Shown one piece after another: positions 20,738-31,662 of a stretch of DNA of 64,000 bases (position 1 is the first letter of the stretch; the number at the start of each line of letters is the position of its first letter). The position numbers and the translations under genes are program-made. The DNA lies in contig WAEK01000005.1 in NCBI GenBank assembly GCA_011634665.1, positions 3,171,001 through 3,235,000 on the forward strand, written 5' to 3'. This DNA is from Mortierella sp. BCC40632 (taxonomy: Eukaryota > Mortierellomycota > Mortierellomycetes > Mortierellales > Mortierellaceae). Under the pieces are notes generated by a model, which ran no database searches, was not told where the DNA came from, and saw nothing but the letters and a program-made list of their open reading frames with translations.

Positions 20738-22045
20738 ATGTCATCCCCAGTCTCTGCCATTCCTGAACCTGTTCAATCAAGGGCTAATGAGCCAACGGAG
20801 AATTTGAACGTCCCCTCTTCCCCTTCGTTCAGTGAATGGGATATGGAGGTGGATAGACACCAAACCAACCTTGGTGGTGGAACCGCAAACGAAGGTCTTT
20901 CGCAAGGACCACGCCTCAATATAGTCAAACACGACTCTGCGACTGAGATAGCTCGCCTCAAAGACGCTGTCAAGTCACTTGGCGAGAGGCTGAGCAATCT
21001 GTACTCCAACGACGGGTACCAAGAGGGCCAAGCGAGACAAGATCTAGATGTCATGATTGCCGTGACTGAAAAAAGACTATGAAAAGACCAAAATGATCCT
21101 CAAGAAGTTGCAAGATATTGCTGCAGACATTGCATCAGTCGAAGACAGTCCAAAATCGCAGACAGTCGCAGTGTTGGACAACATTCCCAAGCGTGTGGCT
21201 AGATACGAGGGAAAGAAAATGACGGCCAGAACCTTCTTAAGCCATTTTTACGTCTGCTTACGGCCCACCTGGGCGAGGAACGATTTGAGCGACAATGTGA
21301 GCGACTCATGGTGTCCTGCATCGAGGTGGAGCACTTTGCCGTCCAGTTCCAGGAAGGTATTAAGCCATATCCATCCGGCACTAGAGGATGGGAAACCTGC
21401 CGTCAAGTCTTCGTAAATGCCTGTTTGACACAAGATCAACGAGATGAAGAAGTGGAACGTCTAACCAAGATCGGAATGCTTGAACGAGAGACATATCAGA
21501 ACTTTGCAATCCGTATTGAAAGAGACTTGCATGTTTACGGTGTAAAGGATGACAATGATATTATCCTCAGTCAACTGGAGAAAGCCATTGGTCCCAATGC
21601 CTACAATATCATGCTGACTCGTTATAGCAGCTTCGACCCGAATGCAGCATCCTTCCAGTCTCTATCCTCATTGTTAACTCAATGTAAGAGACTACGCGGT
21701 CCTGAAGGATCCGATGTCACCAAGATCTACGATGATCCACCCGCTGAAGGAAAGGGCAACGGCCAACCCTCATCCGTCAAACGCACGACGAGATCTCGAA
21801 TGAACAACAATCGTTTTACCCCATTCCAGAAAAATAGGAGCTCTCCTAACCAATCGGGTAACAAAGGAAATGGCTCATCGCTGTTCTGTGCTAAGTGTGG
21901 CGATAACTCGTCACATATAACGAAGGATCACAAGGAATGTACTTACAGACCTTGCCTCAAGATTGGTCACGTTGAAAGTGAATGCCGAATGAAACAAGGC
22001 ACGCCGAAGGCAACAAAATTGGTATGCAATCTGTCAAAGAAGTAA
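20738..22045 (+). pseudogene. gag: Gypsy 1 gag, broken twice
   Basis: Structural polyprotein of the retroelement particle. Reads in frame from MSSPVSAIPEPVQSRANEP, breaks at an A run near 21070 (a further frame opens at 21093 with MILKKLQDIAADIASVEDS), and returns at a T run near 21246 to continue to 22045. A capsid-like region (EVERLTKIGMLERETYQNFA) is followed by a Cys/His-rich end (CAKCGDN and CLKIGHVESEC), an atypical zinc knuckle. The two breaks compensate each other. Overlaps pol by about 64 nt in a different frame, which may be a programmed shift. Confidence 0.8.
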
Positions 22046-25000
22046 TTGCTAGTCTCAATGTTAAGACTTACACTGACCAAAATCTACTATGCTCTAAACC
22101 TCAGGTCATTAGTCAATCCTACTCGGACAGCAATATGACCCCCCTTGGTCAGACACCGTTTGAACGAAGATTCCTTCAATCTGTCAGGAAGGGTTTAAAG
22201 AAGAATAGCTCTTCGGCAACGAATAAAAATAAAAAGAATGCCAGTTCTTTTACTCTACCTTCAGAGAACATTCCTGACCTTGCTGCACAAGAGTGTGAAG
22301 ACCCTAATGATCTTGAAAAACTATTAAGGAAAAAATACTCAGCTTACTATGGACCTCCTGAAATTAAGTTGTCAGCATTTGCAATGCGTGATGATAATGC
22401 AGAACAGCGTATTGTTATTACCATTGAATTTGAGAAGTGTCAGTACAATGCACTGATCGATACTGGTGCTACTGTATCCTGTATAAGGCCAGATATCGTG
22501 GAAAAGCATGGGAAGGACATTCGGTCCATGAAAGGAACGATTACACTAGCAGATGAAGATACTACAATAGAAAGGATCGGTCAAACAGAACCTATTGAGA
22601 TCCATTACCAATCATGTATAGTGTTCTCTCCATTCGAAGTAGTGAAGCAAAAGTACCCATTCACAATCGGCATGGACTTGTTCCATCGTATTGGTCTTGG
22701 TTTGACTGGACTACCCAATCCTGGTTTGAATGCCTCAGTCCTACCAGAACCGGAGCCGGATCAGCGTCCTTCGCTCATTCCATCTGAACGACCTGAAGAA
22801 GAAAGTCAACCGAGCTTTCAGAATGCTAAGAAGGCTTTCTTACAGTCAATCAAAGACGTGATCGAAAAGAATACGCAAATTCCTAAGTCGAGTCACTGTC
22901 CCATTCCTGAAATGAAGGTATACCTTCCTGTGTCAAAGGGAACGGTCATCTTCAGACGGCCCAGACCATTTGCTCAAAAGCAATTGTCCATTTTGACGAA
23001 GCTGTCGAGAAGTGGAAAAAGGACGATGTAATTACAGTCGCCCCTGTTGGTAATGTCCACAATAATACACTAACTCTTGCAGCTAAAAAAGATCTGAAGG
23101 GTAACAAGACTCTTTGGAGAGTGTGTCTAGATCCACGACCACTCAATAAAGAAATACCAGATGATAACTATCCTCTACCTTTAAAATCTGACATCATTAA
23201 CAAGTTGGCAGGTAATGCAATCTACTCGACCATTGATCTTTCTCAGGCGTACCATCGTCTACCAGTACATGAAGAGGATCAACCTTTGACTGCATTTATG
23301 CACAGAGGTACGCAATACATGTTCAAGAAAGCTCCATTTGGGTTAAAACAGCTTTCCAGCATATTTCAACGAGGAATGGCTCGTATACTTGGCGATCTTC
23401 CGTTCGTCTGCAACTTCATTGATGACATCGTGATTTTCTCAAAGAACAGAGAAGAACACAGTGAGCATGTGCGGATTGTGCTTGACAGGTTAAACAAAGC
23501 CAAGCTTATTGTGAATCCCGATAAGTGTCATTTCTACAGTACGCAAATCTCATTGCTCGGGTTTGTGATTGGACTCCATGGGAGGAGTGTGGACCCTACT
23601 AAGTTTGTGAATATCGAACATTGGGCACCTCCAACCACGGGAAAGCAAATCCAGTCATATCTCGGGACGTTCAATTTCTTCCGCGAGTATATCCCTTTAT
23701 TCAGTTCCGTTGCAGCACCGTTAGATGCGTTAAGACATCGAACCGACACGTTCACGTTGGACGCTGAGCAGTTGGAAGCATTTGAGACACTGAAGAAACT
23801 TCTATCAGCGGCTCCTGTGCTTGCTTTTGCAGACTTTACTCTACCATTCTATGTGGCAACTGACGCATCGAATGTGGGTATTGGAGTGGTACTTTATCAA
23901 TTACCTGATGGGCCAAAAAATCCAAAGAACATCCGATACATATCATTCATGGCGAGATCCCTTCAAGAAAGAGAAAGAAAATATTCTGCGACAGGGAAAG
24001 AGCTGCTAGCGATCGTGTTTGCGCTCAATAAGTTCCACTATTACCTTTGGGGCAGACACTTTGATCTCTACACTGATCACCGAGCCCTTGTATTCCTTCA
24101 TTCGCAGCAAGACATGAATTCCATGATGGTCAATTGGCAAGACACGATCTTGAACTATAACTTTACTGTTCACTATCGGCCTGGTATTCTAAACATTTTG
24201 CCTGATGCATTATCTCGTATCTTCCCTGATAAATTCCGGAAGGTTACTCCAGCTTCACTGCCTGCTATTCTTGCTTACGTGCATATCTTGCAAAATGAAG
24301 ACACCGAGCGTACAATCGTTCTGGAAAGTGATCGACAAGATGTACTCCATAGGACTCATGGTATGGGTCATATTGGTACTATTGCTATGGTGAACGCCAT
24401 TCATAGCGAGGGTCAGACTTGGCCTCACTTGACAAAAAGATTGTTCTGATTTTTATTAAAAGATGTCGGGAATGTCAACGTACAAATATCGTTCGAAAAG
24501 GATACCATCCTTTGAAGGCAATCCATGCAAGCCTGCCTGGCGATCACATTGCCATCGATCTGACTGGTCCGTTCACAACGTCTACAAAAGGCAATGCGTA
24601 CCTGATGGTTGTTGTGGATGTGTGCACCAGGTTTGTCTTCCTTGAGCCTTTACCGAACAAGAAAGGTATCACCGTAGCAGAAAAGCTCTTCAAGCTGTTC
24701 TGCACTATTGGTTTCCCGAGAGTTTTACAATCAGACAATGGTCGTGAATTTGTCAATGAAGCTATACGTACCATGACAACTCAAATGAATGTCGATCAAC
24801 GTCTCATCACGCCGTATCATCCAAGAGCGAACGGAGTAGCAGAGAGCCATGTTAAAATAGCCAATAACATGGTGCGGAAGCATATCCAAGAGCGAAGCTC
24901 CACATGGGACTCTCACATACCATTCATCCAAATGTCAATGAACACGCGAGTTGTGTCTTTTACACTCGTCATCACCTTTCTCACTCTTCTTTGCAAGAAA

Positions 25001-25570
25001 GGCGAATGGATTCAGCAACTACTTGAATGACAAAGAGCAATTGATGTCCCAAGAAGAGCTGCTCGAACGACTCGAGTATATGAACAAAATAGTATTACCT
25101 GCTATCTCAGGTAAAGCCAAAAGCTACACAGAAAAAAATGATAGAACGGTTCAACCGAACGGTACTTCACAGCGAGAGTTCCCGGATGGTGCTAAGGTAA
25201 TGGTCCTTGACCCTATCCAAGGAGACAAGCTCACCCCTCGGTACGAAGGTCCCTACACTGTTGTCCGCAAAACGGCACAGGGAGCATATGTGTTGAAAGA
25301 TGGAACGGAGGAAGTTCATCATAGGCAATATGCGCCGTCACAACTGAAGCTGGTTTTGGATGACCTTGACAGTGACCCTGCGTACGAGATAGAAACCATT
25401 CTCGAACATGAACCTCACCCAACTATTCCTGGCAAGCTGCAATATTTTGTTAAATGGAAAGGTTTTTACTGAAGACTATAATACATGGGAACCTGAGGAG
25501 TCCTTTTGTGGAACGAACATGTCTCAAGGAATACTGGGACAAGCAGAAAGCGGCACTATCTATGGAGGCT
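21982..25570 (+). pseudogene. pol: Gypsy 1 pol: protease, RT, RNase H, integrase, chromodomain
   Basis: Protease active site LIDTGATVSC near 22455. Reverse transcriptase with catalytic FIDD at about 23415-23426, in place of the usual YxDD. RNase H includes DASNVGIGVVLYQ and TDHRALVFL. Integrase has an HHCC zinc domain (HGMGHIGTI...CRECQRTN) and a core with DLTGPF, SDNGREF and the Glu in NGVAESHVK (DD35E). A GPY/F module (RYEGPYTVVRK) and a C-terminal chromodomain (YFVKWKGF...TWEPEES) place it in the chromoviruses. Frame changes near 22975, 24435, 24955 and 25464 mostly fall in A or T runs. Confidence 0.88.
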
Positions 25571-25782
25571 ACTCCTAAGAAAACTACCGCTAGGCGTTCC
25601 AGTGGCAAAGCTCCGAATAAAAAAGTTCACCCCTGCGAGTCGTGTGCAACCAATCCGTGCGCGTGCTGCACGCAAACGGACATAAAAAAAAAAAAATTTT
25701 TTTCTCCACCGACTTCTCACCATTTGATCCCGCGTCGTTAATACCTACGAACTCATGCTTCGTTCTCCATAAGGAGGGGGGT

Positions 25783-26041
25783 TGTTCGCCTTGGGATCTA
25801 TGGCGAGCAGCCTACGCTAGAGGAGCAGTGCCTGAGGCACGTGCGCCTCACAGTACTTACATTAGAGTTAGCTTCCTGTCTCTCAGGAGGCATGAATAAA
25901 AAAACCCAACGTCCCTGGGGCCAAGTGGCCAGGCATGTCTTTTTCTCACCGATTCTTATTCTTCCCTTTGCTGACCCCTCTATTGTCACTATGTCTATCC
26001 ATGTCGAGGCGTCCTTTTAGGGTAAGTTCAATTATATCACA
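25783..26041 (+). repeat. Gypsy 1 3' LTR
   Basis: Preceded by the polypurine tract at about 25770-25781 and followed by target duplication GGGAA. Confidence 0.93.
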
Positions 26042-26610
26042 GGGAATAGTTCCCAACTAACAGACGTATGCGGGAACATTGACTACTGTAGTGTAGTAAA
26101 TGCATTAGGAAGATCTTCCGGTCTTCCGAGCCTCATTATAAGGAGGGGGGGTATAAAAGGCACCCCTGGACAGCATTTTTATAAAGAGAGTTCTTTTTTT
26201 CCTTTTTTTTTTCTTTTCTCGATCCGTTAGTTTGAATACTTACCTTTTAGAGCAGGTTCGCCTATCAGTTCGCCCCACAGACGAGACCCTGCAGCTAGAT
26301 ATTGTTCATTTACGAGCCTTTTGTATTACTTTGTTCTTTTCTTTCCTCTCTTTTCATGGAGATTGGAGGGTGTGCATTGGTTGGATTGTCCCCCTTATCC
26401 CCTTTCCCAATCCGGTTTAACAACCGTGCCTGCCAAGCGGTGTGAGCCATTTCCCTTTGCGCTTGTTCTAAAAAAAACTTTTGCGCGCCGTTGTATGGGT
26501 TACTTCGGAGGGGGCTGTTAATCCTCAGAGAAGCAGCTCAAACTGAGATCAAAAACAGGTGGGAAGGGCAATAGATGTAGCGAGCAGTGCCGCGTAGAGT
26601 CTAAGGACAG
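26042..26610. other. Old repeat flank with TATA box; no gene
   Basis: Resumes the sequence interrupted by gypsy 1. It holds the LTR-like block at 26090-26183 with TATAAAAGG at 26152, then T-rich and unassigned sequence up to gypsy 2. Joined to 19046-19099 it can be read as a fragment of an RNase H-like frame (FTDAPADGWGIV), too short to be sure. Confidence 0.35.
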
Positions 26611-26680
26611 TGCAACAGTAAGGGGTCAGAAGAGCTGCTGTTTATTAGAGGGGGAGGGAGGGTCTATTTATACTGGTACA
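26611..26680 (-). repeat. Gypsy 2 3' LTR (70 bp)
   Basis: Minus-strand order: TGTACC, TATAAATA, AATAAA, ...TGTTGCA. Confidence 0.75.
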
Positions 26681-26690
26681 CCTTTCCCTT

Positions 26691-29600
26691 TTAAAAATCC
26701 AACCCATTATCTTTTTTAAATTTTTCTACTAGATCGGGGCAATGCTCTAGGTTCTTGACTGGTTCCCAGGTATCGTCTTCTCTAGTGTATCCCTTCCAGC
26801 GAACTAGGAATTGGTGTTGCCTCCTGTGCCTTCGGTACTCCAACACTTCTTCTACCTCGTACTCCTCTTCGCCGTCGACTATCTCGGGGTCAGGTCGTGG
26901 AGGAGTCCTAGCTCCAAGGTCCTCTGGTGAAGGGTGGTAGTGTCTGAACCTGTCCACATGGAAGACATCGTGGATTTTCATGGCAGGAGGCAGTTCAACC
27001 TTGAAAGTAACAGGTGAGTGCTTTTTTCCAGGAGGGGAATGGTCCAATAAAGCGCTGTTGCAGCTTTTTTTCGATGATCTTGTGCTGTATGCTGGGATGG
27101 TGATGTTCTCTGCGTTCAGCATGATCATATCACCAACTTTGTAGTCATGGTCCACACGCTTTGTATTTGCATTCCACTCCTGGTTCTCTTGTGCCAAACG
27201 GATATTTTCCTGGGCTATTTGGAGGCTGGAGGACTGAGCGTTGACAAAGTCATCCACACTTGGTACACTGGTTTCCGTAGGTTGGAGAAGAGATGAGGGG
27301 AGTCTAGGGTGGTAGCCCATGGTCAAGAAGAAGGGCGAGTATCCAGTGGTAGGGTTGACCGAGTTGTTGTATGCAAATTCGGCAGCAGACAAAAAAAGAG
27401 GTCCCAGTTGGTCTGCTTTTGATCGACAAATGCTCGTAGTATTGATGAGAGTGTCCTAATTGCTCGCTCCGACTGTCCATCTGTCTGGGGGTGGAAAGCT
27501 GTCGACATAGCCAACTTAACATTCATGAGCTTGTGCAGTTCCTGCCAGAAGTGACTGCAGAACTTGGTGTCGCGGTCTGAGACAATGGTCGTAGGCATCC
27601 CGTGTAGTCTGAATATATTGTCGAAAAATATCCTTGCAGTGTCGGCTGCTGTATCCGTAGTCTTACAAGGGGCAAAGTGGACTTGCTTCGACAATTTATC
27701 AACAAATACTGCGATTGCGTCATATCCTCGAGGAGTCTTGGGTAGATTAACTGCAAAGTCCATTGTCACGGTTTCCCATCGTTGTCCGGGTACTGTCAAG
27801 GGTTGGAGTAGTCCTACTGGTCGATGGTTGCTAGGCTTATTGCGCTGACAGCTCTCACACGATTGCACATAAAGCCTGGTGTCCCTCGCGATCTTGGGCC
27901 AGAAGGCAATCCTTCTTATCTTGTCATATGTCTTGTCGAATCCCAAGTGTCCTGCTATGGCAGAGTCGTGGGCATCATGCAATAGATCGAGACGAATGTC
28001 AGCTTTGCGAGGAATACATAGCAAGGTGTCACCCCGGCGTAAAACATAAAAGCAAATCCTTCTTCAGATGGTAGCGTGGGGTGGACTTCCCTGGAGGCAG
28101 CTTTCATAGATCGACTTCAGACAAGGATCGGTCATATAGCCTTCTATCAGGCGCTGCCTAATACCTGGGTCAAGCGAGACCTCCACTGAATTAATTGTAC
28201 AGGGCGGGCCATTTTTAGATCGGGGCGTCGTGATAGAGCATCAGGAACAATGTTGTCGGCTCCACGCTTATAGCGGAATTGGAAATCATACTCTTGTAAT
28301 AGCTCCATCCATCGGGCCTGTCTTTTGGTGAGTTTGGGCTGGGTTGGAAAGTGGCGGAGAGTGGCGTGATCGGTGTTGACAGTGAACTTCTTTCCATCCA
28401 AATAATAGCGCCAAGTTCTAAGTGCACTGGACAACGGCCAATAGCTCCTGTTCATGTGTTGGATAATTGCGTTCGGCAGAGTTCATTTTCTTTGAGGTGA
28501 AGGCAACTGGTCTCCATTGTCCTGAATCGTCCTTTTGGAGTAATACGGCTGCCACGGCGAATCCAGAAGCGTCAGTTTCCACAATGGTTGCGCGATCAGG
28601 GTCGTAAATAATGAGAACTGGTGCTTTAGTCATGACGTCTTTGAGCGAGAGGAAAGCCTTGTTCTCCTCATCTCCCCACTTGAACGGTTTTCCTTCTCCG
28701 AGTAGTGCTGTTAGTGGTAGAGCAATGTCAGCAAAACCCTTTGATGTATTGCTGATAAAACTGAGCAAGACCAATGAACTGTTGTACGTCTTTTTCTGCT
28801 TCTCAGGGGTAGGCCATTCCTGGATAGCCTTGATCAAACCACCGTTGGGCTTGATACCGTCCTTGGAGATGATATGGCCGAGGAACTCGGTCTCTTCTTG
28901 AAGGAATGAACATTTGCTGAGCTTTGCATAAAGTCTATTCTTGCGGAGTAATTCAAGGACTTTTCGGATGTGTTCTAGGTGGTCTTCTTTTGTCTTGGAG
29001 AATATTAGAATGTCGTCAAGATAAATAACAATGCATTTGTCGAGAAGTGGGTCCATAGCCTTTTTCGCATCATTGCCGAGAAAGCAGCAGGGGCGTTGGT
29101 CAATCCAAAAGGAATAACATTAAATTCAAAAGTGGCCATATCTGCATCGGAAAGCCGTCTTGTGCGTATATGGGGCCATAGATGCGCTGTTGGTGATAGC
29201 CAGACATTAGATCCAGCTTGGTAAAAGTACTTGGAGTCTCGGATCCTATCGATGAGCTCATCGATGCGTGGAAGAGGGTGCCTGTTTTTCTTTTGTGATA
29301 CGGTTCAATCCCCGGTAGTCGACACACATACGCAATGTACCTTCTTTCTTCTTCTTCAAAAAGGACAGGGGCACCATATGGAGAAGTACTTGGCTTGATG
29401 AATCCCTTTTTCAATAGCTCATCATCAAGTTGCTTACGAAGCTCATCCAGTTCGGCAATTGAAAGACGAATAACAGGTCGAACAGGGGGGTCGGCTGTTG
29501 GGTCAGTCTCGATGTGCATTTCGTCGCCTCTGTCCGGTGGGAGGCCATCAGGAAGTGTTTTGGGAAACACGTCGGAGTACTCTTCCAGGATCGGGGTCAC

Positions 29601-30382
29601 TTCAGGAGGGTGTCTTTTTCTGCCTCATTGGGAGCGAGGTTGACCAGTGCCATAAATACCTCACTTCCTGGTTGGGTCATCATGGAGTGGAAGTTGATGG
29701 GGCTCAAGACAAATTCATCGGTGGTACGGGTAAGTGATGGGGCGTCTGACTCCGAACAGCACCAGAATACCTTATTGCCATTGTGTCGGAAGTGTAAGTC
29801 GTTTGTCTGCCAGTTGATACGGGGGTTGATCCGTGTGAGCCAAGGTTTTCCGAGGATTAAGTCGTACTTTGATAACTTGTATTCGATTGCATCGATGAAG
29901 TCATCATACTTGTCTCGTTGTAGTTGAATAGTGCATGCATTCGCCGCGAATGATGCAGAGCCGTTTGGGAGGACAATAGGGATAGGGTCGATTGAGGTGG
30001 TGGGAATGGAGTGTTTCTTTCTGAAAGAGTAGCTGATGACATTACCTTCAGCACCACCGTCGATCAATATTTTTGCTGGGTGACCATTCACAGAGCCAAT
30101 GAATGTCAGCAGAGTCCGTTCTGCGTCCTTGAGAGACAAAGAACAAAGCTTAATCTTTTTCGGCTTTTTTGATTTCTTTGTATCCTTGGAGGGAGAGTCT
30201 AAAGACGAGGGAGCAAGTGGGTCCAGGTCCACCGTCGCACACGAGTTTGTCTTCTCACTGACAAAGTCAGATTGAGGGTCCGAAAACATGTGGTCAGGGG
30301 TTGGGGGTAGGTCAGGGTCTTTCTTACATAATAGGGGAGTTTCAATAGGGGAGGAGTGGGTAGTGAGGTGGAGTGGGTACAA
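26691..30382 (-). pseudogene. pol: Gypsy 2 pol: protease, RT, RNase H, integrase, chromodomain
   Basis: Read on the minus strand. Protease (30382-29597) has IDGGAEGNVIS, with Gly where Ser/Thr is usual. RT follows with YLDDILIFSKT near 29015. RNase H includes [15 protein letters not shown] and TDHATLRHF. Integrase (28024-27323) has the zinc domain ending CQRNKPSNHRP, MDFAVNLP, SDRDTKF and TDGQSERA. The C-terminal chromodomain is QFLVRWKGYTREDDTWEPV near 26800. At least four frame breaks (near 29100, 28450, 28050 and 27350). Gypsy 3 is a close relative. Confidence 0.85.
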
Positions 30383-30482
30383 ACAATTTTATTCTCCGTA
30401 TTTTTAATACTTAACTCTAGACTACTTGCACTCCCCCTGTCCAGAGACAAGGAGGAGGGAGCTTCAGCGGCCGGGTCCTGGA

Positions 30483-31389
30483 CTAATCCCGGTCGCTCGA
30501 GGCTTTTCCCGACTCCGCGGAGCCGGTGCCCTCATCGGTCGCTATGTTATTCACATGCCGACCGCCATTTTTGCCTGGGCACTCATTTGCGCGGTGTCCA
30601 TCACGGCGGCACTTGAAGCAAGCACCCCTGGCCATGAGCTTTTTCCTTTCGGTGTCAGTTAATTTTGGGAGGGGGCTTGAGCCTTGGAGGTGTCGTCGGA
30701 GGGCATTGATCTCCATTCGAAGATTATCGATCTCCATCGGGGTTGGGCCAGATGCTGGAGCCTGCATTTGTGCTGCCACAACGGAAGCTTGGGTTGTCAC
30801 GAATCCCGACTGGTTATTCCTTGGGTTGTCTGGTGTAAAGTTGTACACTCTGTCGTACTGCTCGGCTGCCTCGAGGAGTTGGTAGATATTCAAAACCTGA
30901 GTGATCATGAGAGCTCTGAGGAGTTGCTGTAAGTTCTTGGGGCATCCTTCCAAAAAGGAGACGTGTGCAAACTTCTCCAGCTCGGCACGAGTAAAGTCCG
31001 AGGTGGCATCGGCGAGGAGAGCCGTAAGGAGGCGCTTGGTTTCGGCGACATGAGCATCAACAGTAGTGGTCATTTTCAGAGTCGCCAGTCTTGATCGCAG
31101 CACTTGGTCAAAGTCGGAGGGGATGTAAGCCAACTTGAATTTTTTTCTCAAACTCGGCAAAGTCAGCATCATCGGCGAGACCGGAACCGTCGAACCATTG
31201 TCCTGCTGCATCGCCTAGAAGGGAAGCAGCGACCACTGTCTTGATTGAATCTGGTGTGGCCGTCGCCAGAAAATATCGCTTCACACTGCGGAGCCATGTC
31301 AGGGCAGTGAATCCATCGCGGCTACCTTGATACTTCTCAGGATGGGGGTAACGGTAGGAAGGGGCAGAGGGTTGGGCTTCGGAGGACAT
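30483..31389 (-). pseudogene. gag: Gypsy 2 gag, one frame break
   Basis: Starts MSSEAQPSAPSYRYPHPEKY at 31389. The frame breaks in a T run (A run on the coding strand) near 31140-31146 and continues to 30483. The capsid segment includes TALTWLRSVKRYF and LLGDAAGQWFDG. A standard zinc knuckle, CFKCRRDGHRANEC (C-x2-C-x4-H-x4-C), lies near the end. Confidence 0.85.
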
Positions 31390-31592
31390 TGTGATATCGA
31401 GACGTGATAAGGCTTCAACAAGGGGATCAAGGAGTAGGCAAGGTTCTGGTGTTTGGGGTGGTTGGGAGGGGGGAGGCAGGGGTCAGGGGGTCAGGGGGGG
31501 AGGGGCTCAGGGTGGGAGTGGTTATAGCGGACGTTGTGAAAAAAATTATCAGGGGCCAGGGTTCAGGGTGAATCAGAATACCTTTGCTGCCA

Positions 31593-31662
31593 TGCAACAG
31601 TAAGGGGTCAGAAGAGCTCCTGTTTATTAGAGGGGGAGGGAGGGTCTATTTATACTGGTACA
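31593..31662 (-). repeat. Gypsy 2 5' LTR (70 bp)
   Basis: Matches 26611-26680. Followed on the minus strand by TGGCAGC, a primer-binding-site start. Confidence 0.75.

Larger units (their letters stand above)
19100..26041 (+). mobile_element. Gypsy 1: full-length Ty3/Gypsy chromovirus with apparently identical LTRs
   Basis: LTRs 19100-19358 and 25783-26041 (259 bp each, TGTTCGCC...ATATCACA) read identically, and the flanks carry GGGAA on both sides (19095-19099, 26042-26046). A polypurine tract AAGGAGGGGGG precedes the 3' LTR; no convincing tRNA primer site was seen. Order: gag ORF1, gag, protease, RT, RNase H, integrase, chromodomain. Identical LTRs indicate recent insertion, yet gag and pol contain several single-base frame breaks. 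It sits in an older repeat, since flanks on both sides resemble remnants of another element. Confidence 0.93.
26611..31662 (-). mobile_element. Gypsy 2: Ty3/Gypsy chromovirus with 70-bp LTRs
   Basis: Near-identical 70-bp ends at 26611-26680 and 31593-31662 (one mismatch seen) start TG and finish CA. On the minus strand each has TATAAATA and AATAAA. The polypurine tract AAAAGGGAAAGG abuts the 3' LTR, and TGGCAGC directly after the 5' LTR fits a tRNA primer site. Internal gag and pol are complete in order but frame-broken. No matching target duplication was found (GACAG left, CCTTG right), so one end may have been altered. Confidence 0.85.
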
